Assembly: GCA_030841105.1 (NCBI GenBank)
Contig: JAVEDE010000065.1
Coordinates: forward strand, 1-36,187
Length of the DNA stretch: 36,187 bases
DNA from: Pyrinomonadaceae bacterium
GTDB taxonomy: Bacteria; Acidobacteriota; Blastocatellia; Pyrinomonadales; Pyrinomonadaceae
Direction: 5' to 3'
Shown: positions 8,315 to 15,385 of the stretch, one piece after another
How the letters are laid out: every line of letters starts with the position of its first letter
Numbering within the stretch: the first letter of the stretch is position 1
Translations under genes and position numbers: made by a program
Notes under the pieces: model-generated
Told to the model about the DNA's origin: nothing
The model's database searches: none
The model's input: the letters and a program-made list of their open reading frames with translations, nothing else

Positions 8315-8605
8315 TTCAAACCCGTCTCCTGAACATTTCAACCCGCTTCCTTAAAGTTCAAACCCGTCTCCTTAATATTTCAACCAGCCTCCTGAACATT
8401 TCAACTCGTCTCCTGAATCTTTCAACCGGTCTCCTTAAACTTTCAACCCGTTTCCTTAATATTTCAACGGGTTTCCTTAAACTTTCAACCGACTTCCTTA
8501 AAGTTTAAACTCGTCTCCTGAAATTCAAACTCGCTCCCTGAAATTCAAACTCGCCTCCTGAAAGTTCAAACCCGCTTCCTTAAACTTTCAGGAGGCGAGT
8601 TTGAA
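8315..8605. repeat. Degenerate 21-bp tandem array with a terminal inverted unit
   Basis: Thirteen units begin at 8315, 8337, 8357, 8379, 8400, 8421, 8442, 8463, 8484, 8505, 8524, 8544 and 8565, so the spacing is 19-22 bp and mostly 21. The consensus is TTCAACCCGTCTCCTTAAA plus two variable bases. Position 8585-8605 is an exact reverse complement of the unit at 8544-8564, giving a 21-bp perfect stem with a 20-nt loop. The 540 bp between the TIR gene and the next gene hold nothing else I can recognise. A reading frame across part of it is a by-product of the multiple-of-three period. Confidence 0.92.
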
Positions 8606-8714
8606 ATGTGGGGGGTTTTGAGCCACCCTTGCGTTCTTGCGGCCGCGCCTGTTTAGTGTCAGAATCCTTCACGCCACTTATCCCATCTAAAGATTAGTCA
8701 CAAGAGGTTTTCCG

Positions 8715-9563
8715 GTGCGTCCCTCGCAGTTCAGGGCACAGACCACAGCAGCACACGTCGCGCGCATCATCGCGGCGTTGACGCTCGTCGTCGCGCTGTT
8801 GTCTGTGAGCGCGCCGCAGGGATCGCTGGCCTCCTTTGCGGGCGCGTCCGGTTGCTCGATGTCGTGTTGCGTGGGCAAGCCGCCACACGCGGCGGGCGAT
8901 TGCGCCAGCGTCTCCTGCCACGTCAAACTGCCCGGTCGCGCCGCCTCGCACGACGGCGACGGCACGCACGCGGGCGATCATCACGCCGCCGCTTCTACTC
9001 ATCAAACTGCCGACGACCACGCACACGACGGTCACGTATCGCACGCGCAGCAGCAGGCGTCGCACAATTCGCACTCCGTCCAAAAAGAGACGCATCACGC
9101 GGAGACGCACCACGCGGAAACTCTCTTCGCGGCGCACGCCACGGAAACGCATCACGCGTCGCATACGCCACAGACGCACGCGGCCGAGACCACGGAAACG
9201 CATCATGCGTCGCGCGCGGCCGAGGCCACGGAGACGGATACGACGACGGAGGTCACGAAGACGCACGCGTCCGACGCGCACGGGACGAAAGTTGATCAGC
9301 CGGGTGGTAATAGTCGTAGCCGAAGGAGCGTCGCCGCCGCAGCGCACGCTTCGATTGCGAACCCGTGCCCTTCGGATTGCGGGACGGCGGCGAGCGGTTT
9401 CGGCAACAACGTGCGCCCGCGCGCCGCCGACGCGCTCGCACAGGCGCGTCGGCCGCGACCGCCCACGCGCTTCGCCGCGCTCAGACACTTCTCCAACCTC
9501 CCGCGCACCTCGTCCGACGGACGCAGGCTCGCGCCGCCCCGCGCGCCGCCCGCCGCGCCTTAA
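8715..9563 (+). CDS. Exported Cys/His-rich protein, probable metal binder
   Basis: The start is GTG 8715, with AAGAGG eight bases upstream. The 282-residue product has a hydrophobic segment at about 14-35 (HVARIIAALTLVVALLSVSA), which should export or anchor it. A cysteine cluster follows at residues 47, 51, 52, 63 and 68 (CSMSCCVGKPPHAAGDC). A low-complexity stretch at 79-189 then contains 24 histidines, mostly as ETHHAE/ETHHAS blocks. A CPSDC pair at 218-222 and an Arg/Pro-rich tail complete it. Clustered Cys and His residues of this kind bind soft or borderline metals such as copper, zinc or nickel. It precedes a TonB-dependent receptor and two more metal-motif proteins. Function is inferred from composition and neighbours; I know no named domain. 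Confidence 0.75.
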   Translation: MRPSQFRAQTTAAHVARIIAALTLVVALLSVSAPQGSLASFAGASGCSMSCCVGKPPHAAGDCASVSCHVKLPGRAASHDGDGTHAGDHHAAASTHQTADDHAHDGHVSHAQQQASHNSHSVQKETHHAETHHAETLFAAHATETHHASHTPQTHAAETTETHHASRAAEATETDTTTEVTKTHASDAHGTKVDQPGGNSRSRRSVAAAAHASIANPCPSDCGTAASGFGNNVRPRAADALAQARRPRPPTRFAALRHFSNLPRTSSDGRRLAPPRAPPAAP

Positions 9564-9837
9564 CCCGACTCCAACTTAAATTTAAAACTCACCCGCCGCC
9601 GTCTCGCGCCGGAGGCTCTGCCCCGTTCGTGCGGCTTCGGCGGCCACGTCTATTCGACGCGCGTCGCGCTTTGGCGTTCGTGGCCGGGTGAGTCGAACGG
9701 CGTGTCCCGGCCTCCTGCGCCGCCCGGAAACCTTTCGGGGCGACGACGCGGTTCGTTCGCACGCCGCGCAAACGGCGTCGGCCGCTTCGACCGTACCCTG
9801 TCGGGCGTCGAGCGCAATTGGCTCAAAGGAAGTTCTT
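9564..9837 (+). other. Long GC-rich leader before the TonB-dependent receptor
   Basis: About 274 bp without a convincing gene. Several self-complementary segments are visible. CGGCCACG at about 9632-9640 pairs with CGTGGCCG at about 9677-9686 around an inner CGACGCGCGTCG, and CGCCG..CGGCG occurs near 9760-9777. I looked for the cobalamin riboswitch B12 box and core and did not find them. It may be a structured 5' leader or simply GC-rich spacer. Confidence 0.3.
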
Positions 9838-12738
9838 ATGTTATCCGGCAAAATTAGTTTGCGGGCGGTCGCTCCCCGGCGTCCGCGCGGGCGAGGTGTC
9901 GGCCGTTGCCGCTGCTACTGTCGCCGCACATTCTTTGTTCTCGTCCTCCTACTCTGTCTCTCAAACGTGCCGGGCGCGTGGGCGCAGCAGGCGATGACTT
10001 CGGCGACGCTCGGCGGGCGCGTGGAAGACGAACGCGGCGCGGCGTTGAGCGACGCGAACGTCGTCGTCATTAATCTCGACACCGGGCGGCAACAGACGAC
10101 AGCGAGCGACGAGACAGGTCGCTACCGTTTCCCCTACCTGCCCGTCGGCAACTATCAACTGACGGCCGAGCACGCGGGCTTTGCGACTGTGCGTCGTCGC
10201 CTGACGCTCACGATAGGCCAAGCGCTCGACGCGCCTTTGCGTCTGACGGTGGCGGAAGTTGCAGAGAGCGTCAGCGTGTCTGAATCGGACGTGCCCGTCG
10301 TCGAAACGGTACGCACGCAGATCGCCGACACGATCCTTTCGCGCGACACGGACACGCTGCCTTTGAACGGCCGCAACTATCTCGACCTCGCGCTCTTAGT
10401 CCCCGGCGTCTCGCGCACGAACACCGGCGCGAACCAACGCTTCGCCGAAACTTCCGCCGTCCCCGGCACGGGGCTGTCCGTCGCCGGGCAGCGCAACCTC
10501 AACAACACTTTCATACTCGACGGCCTCTCGGCCAACGACGACGCGGCCGACCTCGCCGGGACGTTCTACAGTCAGGAAGTGGTGCGCGAGTTTCAGGTCG
10601 TCACGTCGGGCGGGATGACGGAGTTCGGGCGCGCGTCTGGCGGCGTCGTCAACATCATCACGCGTTCCGGCACGAACGATTTCAGCGGACGCCTCTACGG
10701 CTTCGCGCGCAACCAACGCTTCGACGCGCGCAACCCGCTCGCGCGCACGCGCGACCCGCTCACGCAGGCGCAGTACGGCGCAAGCTTCGGCGGCCCCGTC
10801 CGGCGCAACCGCACCTTCTTCTTCGCCAACTTCGAGCAGACACGGCGCAACGACGCCGGAGTCATCACCATCACGCCCGCGAACGCCGCGGCCGTCAACG
10901 CGCGTCTCGACGCGATCAGTTATTCGGGCGCGCGCATCCAGACCGGAATCTTTCCCGGCGGTCTCGACTCGACGAACATCTTCGGCCGGCTCGACCACGA
11001 GTTGACGAACACGCAGCGACTCACGGCGCGCTACAGTCTCTATCAAGTCAAGAGCATGAACGCGCGCAACGTCGGCGGTTTGAACGACGTGAGTCGCGGG
11101 AGCGCGCTTGACAACCGCGACTGGAACGTCGCCGTCGGCCACGTCGCCACGCTCTCGGCGGGAGCGCTCAACGAGGCGCGCTTCCAGTTCACGCGCAGCC
11201 GTCTCGACGCGCCCACGAACGATCAGACGGACGCTCCGGCCGTCAACATCGCGGGCGTCGCCAGTTTCGGCACGGCCACCTTCTCGCCGCTCGCGCGCGC
11301 GCTCGACGTGTTCGAGGCGACCGACGCTTTCACCACGCAACGCGGCGCGCACACCTTAAAAGCGGGCGGGCAGTTTTTGCTCAACCGCGTGGACGTGCTC
11401 TTTCCCGGCGCGCTCGCAGGCGTCTATACCTTCTCCTCGCTCGCGAATTTTCAGGCGGGGCGATACATCACTTACCAGCAGGCGTTCGGCGCGCCCACGC
11501 AGTTTCAGTCGAACCCGAACCTCGGCCTCTTCGTGCAGGACGAGTGGCGCGCGAGCGAAGCCTTGACCGTCAATGCCGGACTCCGCTACGACGCGCAATT
11601 TCTCCCCGCGCCCATCGAGACGGACGCCAATAACTTCGCGCCGCGCTTAGGCGTCGCCTACGCGCCCGGCGACAGCCGCCGCACCGTCCTGCGCGCGAGC
11701 GTCGGCCTCTACTTCGACCGCTTGCCGTTGCGCGCCACCTCGAACGCGCTGCAACGCGACGGCGCGAAGTATCGCGTCGCCGTGCTCTCGTTCGGGCAGG
11801 CGGGCGCGCCCGTGTTCCCCTCGACGCTCGACGCGTTCCCGGCCGGACTCCTCACCGCCGTCACCACGATCGATCCGAAGATCGAGAACAGCTACAGCGG
11901 GCAGGCCAGCCTTCAACTCGAACGCGAGTTGTCGCACGACACTTCGCTCGCCGTCGGCTACCTGCACCTGCGCGGGCGGCATCTCGTCCTCTCGCGCAAC
12001 GTCAACGTGCCGACGCTGACGGCCGCCGAAGCACTCGCGCGCGGCGACGCGAACCTCGGCCGCCCCGATGCGCGCTTCGCCAACGTCTCGCGCTTCGAGA
12101 GTTCCGGCGAGTCCGTCTACGACGCGCTGACCGTCTCGCTCAATCGTCGCGCCGCGCGCCGCGGCCTCTCCTTCCGCCTCTCCTACACGCTCTCGAAAGC
12201 GATTGACACGGCGGGCAACTTCTTCTTCTCCACGCCGCAGGACAACTTCAACCTGCGCGACGAACGCGCGCTCTCCGACAACGACCAAAGACATCGCTTG
12301 ACGCTCAGCGGCTCGCTCGATGCGCCGCCGTCGTCATCTGCGGCGACGGGCGGCGCGTCCGTCTGGCGGCGTGCGGCCAAAGGGTTTCAGTTGAGTTATA
12401 TTTTCACCTACGCGTCGGCCTTGCCCTTCAACATCCAGACGGGCACGGATCGCAACAACGACACGAACGCCAACGACCGCCCCGCCGGAGTTGGCCGCAA
12501 CACCGGGCGCAGCTTCGATTTCGCGTCGCTCGACTTGCGCCTGAGCCGCCGGTTCGCGCTCACCGAGCGCGTGCGCCTCGAAGCTCTGGCCGAAGGCTTC
12601 AACGTCCTCAACCGCGCCAACCTGCAACTGCCGAACAACACGTTCGGCACGGGACAGACGCCGCGCGCAGGGTTCGGCGCACCGAACGCCGCCGCCGACC
12701 CGCGCCAGTTACAGTTCGGCCTGCGGCTCAACTTTTAA
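9838..12738 (+). CDS. TonB-dependent receptor with carboxypeptidase-regulatory N-terminal domain (Oar-like)
   Basis: The start is ATG 9838, preceded by AAGGAAG; the frame extends upstream but without signal-peptide logic. The 966-residue protein has an Arg-rich n-region, a hydrophobic core (FFVLVLLLCLSNVPGAWAQ) and a signal cleavage site. A CarboxypepD_reg/Cna-B-like fold at about 40-130 follows (LGGRVEDERGAALSDANVVV, GRYRFPYLPVGNYQLTAEHAGF). The plug comes next (DTLPLNGRNYLDLALLVPGV, GGVVNIITRSGTNDFSGRLYGFAR). The rest is an outer-membrane beta-barrel ending in LQFGLRLNF with the terminal phenylalanine needed for barrel insertion. Such receptors use TonB energy to import a ligand. The ligand is unknown, but the flanking Cys/His-rich genes suggest a metal or metal complex. 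It ends 41 bp before the propeller gene. Confidence 0.93.
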   Translation: MLSGKISLRAVAPRRPRGRGVGRCRCYCRRTFFVLVLLLCLSNVPGAWAQQAMTSATLGGRVEDERGAALSDANVVVINLDTGRQQTTASDETGRYRFPYLPVGNYQLTAEHAGFATVRRRLTLTIGQALDAPLRLTVAEVAESVSVSESDVPVVETVRTQIADTILSRDTDTLPLNGRNYLDLALLVPGVSRTNTGANQRFAETSAVPGTGLSVAGQRNLNNTFILDGLSANDDAADLAGTFYSQEVVREFQVVTSGGMTEFGRASGGVVNIITRSGTNDFSGRLYGFARNQRFDARNPLARTRDPLTQAQYGASFGGPVRRNRTFFFANFEQTRRNDAGVITITPANAAAVNARLDAISYSGARIQTGIFPGGLDSTNIFGRLDHELTNTQRLTARYSLYQVKSMNARNVGGLNDVSRGSALDNRDWNVAVGHVATLSAGALNEARFQFTRSRLDAPTNDQTDAPAVNIAGVASFGTATFSPLARALDVFEATDAFTTQRGAHTLKAGGQFLLNRVDVLFPGALAGVYTFSSLANFQAGRYITYQQAFGAPTQFQSNPNLGLFVQDEWRASEALTVNAGLRYDAQFLPAPIETDANNFAPRLGVAYAPGDSRRTVLRASVGLYFDRLPLRATSNALQRDGAKYRVAVLSFGQAGAPVFPSTLDAFPAGLLTAVTTIDPKIENSYSGQASLQLERELSHDTSLAVGYLHLRGRHLVLSRNVNVPTLTAAEALARGDANLGRPDARFANVSRFESSGESVYDALTVSLNRRAARRGLSFRLSYTLSKAIDTAGNFFFSTPQDNFNLRDERALSDNDQRHRLTLSGSLDAPPSSSAATGGASVWRRAAKGFQLSYIFTYASALPFNIQTGTDRNNDTNANDRPAGVGRNTGRSFDFASLDLRLSRRFALTERVRLEALAEGFNVLNRANLQLPNNTFGTGQTPRAGFGAPNAAADPRQLQFGLRLNF

Positions 12739-12779
12739 AAGCCGTCGCTCACCGACCGGAACGAACTTCAGAGGTATTT

Positions 12780-14264
12780 ATGAAACGCTTATTTCTCACC
12801 ACCATCTTGTTGCTCAACACGACGCTCGCCGCCACTGAGGCACAAGTCGTCGGCGCGAACGCGGCGACGCACCGCGACCACGCAACGCATCAAGACCGCG
12901 CAACGCAAGAAGTGCGACACGCGCCGACGGCTCAGTCAGCAGCGATAACGACGACGGCGCAGGACGCGAACACGTCGCAAGCCGTGCGCGTCTCGCCGGA
13001 AGGAACGGACGCGGCCGAACCGTCCGTCGCCGCGTCTGCGAAAGACGGGAGCGTCTACGTCGTCTGGGTCGAGCACGGCGCGAACGGCGCGGCCGACGTG
13101 TGGCTCGCGCGCTTCGCCGCCGACGGGCGACGCCTCGGCGCAACGCCCACACGCGTCAACCTGCGGGCGGGCGGCGCGACCGCTTGGCGCGGCGACCCGC
13201 CGACTGTCGCCGTCTCGCCCGACGGACGCAGCGTCTACGTCGGTTGGATGGCGCGCGACAAGTCGGTTGCCTCCGCTTCACCGGCCGACGCCGCCTCTCT
13301 GCAACTCTCCACCTCGCGCGACGGCGGGCGCACCTTCGCGCCGCCCGTCAAAGTCAACGACGAACTGAAGCCACACGCGCACGGGCTGCACTCGCTCGCG
13401 GTCGCCGCGGACGGGCGCGTCCACGTCGCGTGGCTCGACGAGCGCGGCGTCGTGCCGCCGCCCGCCGCGCACGCGGACGCGGACGCGAAAGGAAAACACA
13501 CAGGCCACCACGAAGAACCCAACCGGCAAGTCTTCACCGCCTACTCGGCGGACGGCGGGCGCACGTTTTCGCCGAACCGTCTCATCGCGCGCGACGCCTG
13601 CCCGTGCTGCAAGACCTCGCTCGCGGCCGCACCGGGCGGGCGCGTCTACGTCAGTTGGCGACAGGTGCTCGCGGGCGACTTCCGGCACATCGCCGTCGCC
13701 GCGTCCGCGGACGGCGGGCAGAAGTTTGCCGCGCCCGTCGTCGTCAGCGACGACCGCTGGATGTTGAACGGTTGCCCCGTGTCGGGCGCGTCGCTCGCCG
13801 TCGGCGGGGATGGCACACTCGGCGTCGCTTGGTACACGGCGGGCGAGGCGGGCGCGCCGGGCATCTACCGCACGGAGTCGCGCGACGGCGGGCAGACCTT
13901 CGCCGCGCGCCGCGCCGTCGTGACGGGCAAGGCGCAAGGCACGCCGTCCCTGCTTGCGGCGGCGGGAGACGCCGAGTTCATCGTCTGGGAGTCGAGAGCG
14001 GGCGGCGCGACGCGTCCGGCGAGTGCGCGGATCGAACGCGGCGGCGAGAGCGTGTCGGGCACGCGCGATCTCGCGCAAGGCGGCGAACTCCCTTCCGCGA
14101 CGATGTCGAGAGACGGGCGCATGTTCGTCGCCTACGTCTCGAAGCAAGGCGACCGTCGCGCGATCAGTCTCATGCGCGCAGGCGGAAGCGATGCTCCCAC
14201 CGCTACGACGCCCGACGCGTCGCCGACGGGACGCACGAAGAAGCCCGTCCGCACGATGAACTGA
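12780..14264 (+). CDS. Secreted Asp-box (BNR/sialidase-like) propeller protein with CPCC motif
   Basis: This 494-residue protein carries a signal peptide (MKRLFLTTILLLNTTLAATEA). A His-rich mature N-terminus follows (several H residues in a THRDHATHQDRATQ pattern). At least four Asp-box motifs are seen: STSRDGGRTFAPP, AYSADGGRTFSPN, AASADGGQKFAAP and TESRDGGQTFAAR. They indicate a sialidase-type six-bladed propeller. The Arg triad and nucleophile Tyr of true sialidases are not evident, so glycosidase activity is doubtful. A CPCC motif sits at residues 274-277 and another Cys in LNGCPVSGAS, an unusual addition consistent with metal binding. It follows the TonB receptor by 41 bp with its own Shine-Dalgarno (CAGAGG), so co-transcription is likely. 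A periplasmic metal-related role is inferred. Confidence 0.8.
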   Translation: MKRLFLTTILLLNTTLAATEAQVVGANAATHRDHATHQDRATQEVRHAPTAQSAAITTTAQDANTSQAVRVSPEGTDAAEPSVAASAKDGSVYVVWVEHGANGAADVWLARFAADGRRLGATPTRVNLRAGGATAWRGDPPTVAVSPDGRSVYVGWMARDKSVASASPADAASLQLSTSRDGGRTFAPPVKVNDELKPHAHGLHSLAVAADGRVHVAWLDERGVVPPPAAHADADAKGKHTGHHEEPNRQVFTAYSADGGRTFSPNRLIARDACPCCKTSLAAAPGGRVYVSWRQVLAGDFRHIAVAASADGGQKFAAPVVVSDDRWMLNGCPVSGASLAVGGDGTLGVAWYTAGEAGAPGIYRTESRDGGQTFAARRAVVTGKAQGTPSLLAAAGDAEFIVWESRAGGATRPASARIERGGESVSGTRDLAQGGELPSATMSRDGRMFVAYVSKQGDRRAISLMRAGGSDAPTATTPDASPTGRTKKPVRTMN

Positions 14265-14293
14265 ACGCGCCGCCGAACGTCTTAACATAGGGC

Positions 14294-14325
14294 TTGACCT
14301 TGTAGTCGAATACAGGGCTTACAAT
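14294..14325 (+). promoter_or_regulatory. MerR-family-type operator-promoter
   Basis: A -35 box TTGACC (14294-14299) and a -10 box TACAAT (14320-14325) are separated by an over-long 20-bp spacer. The spacer contains a dyad, CCTTGTA (14298-14304) and TACAGGG (14311-14317), with one mismatch and a 6-bp centre. An elongated spacer filled by a dyad is the established hallmark of MerR-family activators such as ZntR, CadR, PbrR and CueR. The likely regulated gene starts at 14349. No merR-like gene lies in the window. Confidence 0.72.
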
Positions 14326-14348
14326 GGCGCGCAGGGAGGAAGAATTTT

Positions 14349-14921
14349 ATGCGTCAAACAATTTGCCTGTTGGTGTTGTCGCTCGCGTTGTCCGTGGTCG
14401 CCGTCGCGCAAGGTGCGAAGCCGGGCGTCTATGCGGGAGAGGAGCAGCGCGAGTTGAAGTCTCTGTCGGCGGAAGAGGTGGAAGCGTTGTCGAGCGGCCG
14501 GGGCATGGGGCTGGCGAAGGCCGCCGAGTTGAACCACTACCCCGGCCCGCTCCACGTCATCGAGTTGGCGGCCGAACTCAAGCTCACAACGGAGCAGCGC
14601 GCGGGCGTGCAGACTGCGTTCGACAAGATGCGTGACGCGGCGGTGCGACTCGGCCGCGAGATCGTGAGGCGCGAGCGAATGCTCGACGCGATGTTTGCGA
14701 AGGGCGACATTGACGAGGGCGTCCTGCACACGGAGACTTCGGAGATCGCGCAACTGCAAGGGTCTCTGCGCGCCACGCACCTCGCCGCGCATCTGGAAGT
14801 GCGTCGCTTGCTCTCCCCGCAGCAAGTTAAAAAGTATGATGAACTGCGCGGCTACGCGGCCGGGCAGAAGCCGACGAACGCGCCGCACGACCACAGCGGC
14901 GGCCACCACGACAAACACTGA
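14349..14921 (+). CDS. Spy/CpxP-like periplasmic protein with His-rich tail
   Basis: The 190-residue protein begins at ATG 14349 after a strong GGGAGGAAG Shine-Dalgarno. A signal peptide (MRQTICLLVLSLALSVVAVAQ) directs export. The mature part is predicted all-helical and resembles the LTxxQ/heavy-metal-resistance group. It has ELAAELKLTTEQRAGVQTAF, a long charged helix (REIVRRERMLDAMF), then RRLLSPQQVKKYDELRGY. The LTTEQ and LSPQQ copies match the LTxxQ repeats of Spy and CpxP, small ATP-independent chaperones and metal-stress sensors. The C-terminus is His-rich (APHDHSGGHHDKH), suggesting metal capture. The MerR-type promoter 24 bp upstream of the start supports metal-induced expression. It overlaps no gene and is followed 23 bp later by the dehydratase gene. 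Confidence 0.85.
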   Translation: MRQTICLLVLSLALSVVAVAQGAKPGVYAGEEQRELKSLSAEEVEALSSGRGMGLAKAAELNHYPGPLHVIELAAELKLTTEQRAGVQTAFDKMRDAAVRLGREIVRRERMLDAMFAKGDIDEGVLHTETSEIAQLQGSLRATHLAAHLEVRRLLSPQQVKKYDELRGYAAGQKPTNAPHDHSGGHHDKH

Positions 14922-14944
14922 CGACTGAGAAGGTATTCAAAGAG

Positions 14945-15295
14945 ATGAGCGAAGATTCACAGACGTGTGATCTGGCGAACCGGAAATGCGTGCCCTGCCA
15001 CGGCGGCGTGCCGCCCCTCGGCGCGGACGAGATCGGGCAATTCCTCGTTGAGTTGCGCGACTGGGAAGTGGTCGAAGGGCATCACCTGAAAAAGAGTTAC
15101 GCCTTCCCGAACTTCCAACAGTCGCTCGCGCTCGTCAACCGCATCGGCGAGGTGGCCGAAGCCGAGGGTCATCACCCGGACATCTGCTTCGGCTGGGGGC
15201 GCGTCGAAGTGACCATCTACACACACGCCATCAACGGCCTCAGCGAAAGCGACTTCATCCTCGCCGCCAAGATAGACGGAATAGAGAAGGGATGA
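14945..15295 (+). CDS. phhB: 4a-hydroxytetrahydrobiopterin dehydratase (pterin-4a-carbinolamine dehydratase)
   Basis: The 116-residue protein matches the PCD family over its full length. The N-terminus has KCVPCHGGVPPLGADEI, the usual short lead-in, and LRDWEVVEGHHLKKSYAFPNF follows. The catalytic block EAEGHHPDICFGWGRVEVTIYTHAINGLSESDF is a near-consensus version, split here by normal family variation, with the active-site His-His-Pro intact. The enzyme dehydrates 4a-hydroxytetrahydrobiopterin, recycling the cofactor of aromatic amino-acid hydroxylases. No such hydroxylase gene is in the window; PCD genes without one are common and may serve molybdopterin or other pterin pathways. It is 23 bp after the Spy-like gene and may be carried on the same metal-responsive transcript. 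Confidence 0.95.
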   Translation: MSEDSQTCDLANRKCVPCHGGVPPLGADEIGQFLVELRDWEVVEGHHLKKSYAFPNFQQSLALVNRIGEVAEAEGHHPDICFGWGRVEVTIYTHAINGLSESDFILAAKIDGIEKG

Positions 15296-15385
15296 GGGCA
15301 GCAGGGTGAAGGATGAACAAGAAAAGCACTCGCACAGTTGAGTGCTTTCTTTATTCATCCCTCATCCCTTCCTTCTATCCCTTCA
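15288..15385. terminator. Bidirectional terminator within a short-word inverted repeat
   Basis: A core stem AAAGCACTC (15323-15331) pairs with GAGTGCTTT (15340-15348) around an 8-nt loop and is followed by CTTTATT. Outside it, words GAAGGGATGAGGG and GGATGAA (15289-15320) pair with TTCATCC and CTCATCCCTTC (15353-15375), giving a long extended stem. It lies between the convergent dehydratase (+) and VWA (-) genes and can serve both. Confidence 0.85.

Noticed and set aside
8272..8508. Open frame of 78 residues with a repeated LLNISTR heptad across the first tandem array
   Set aside because: The frame is open only because the unit length is 21 bp. Units of 19, 20 and 22 bp break it, codon use is unlike the neighbours and no ribosome site precedes it.
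8315..8605. CRISPR array
   Set aside because: There is no separation into identical repeats and unique spacers, and the last unit is inverted.
9564..9837. Cobalamin riboswitch ahead of the TonB-dependent receptor
   Set aside because: The conserved B12 box and core segments could not be found despite several GC-rich stems; a covariance-model search with Rfam RF00174 would settle it.
12780..14264. Active sialidase
   Set aside because: Asp boxes are structural. The Arg triad and nucleophilic Tyr/Glu pair of sialidases were not identified.
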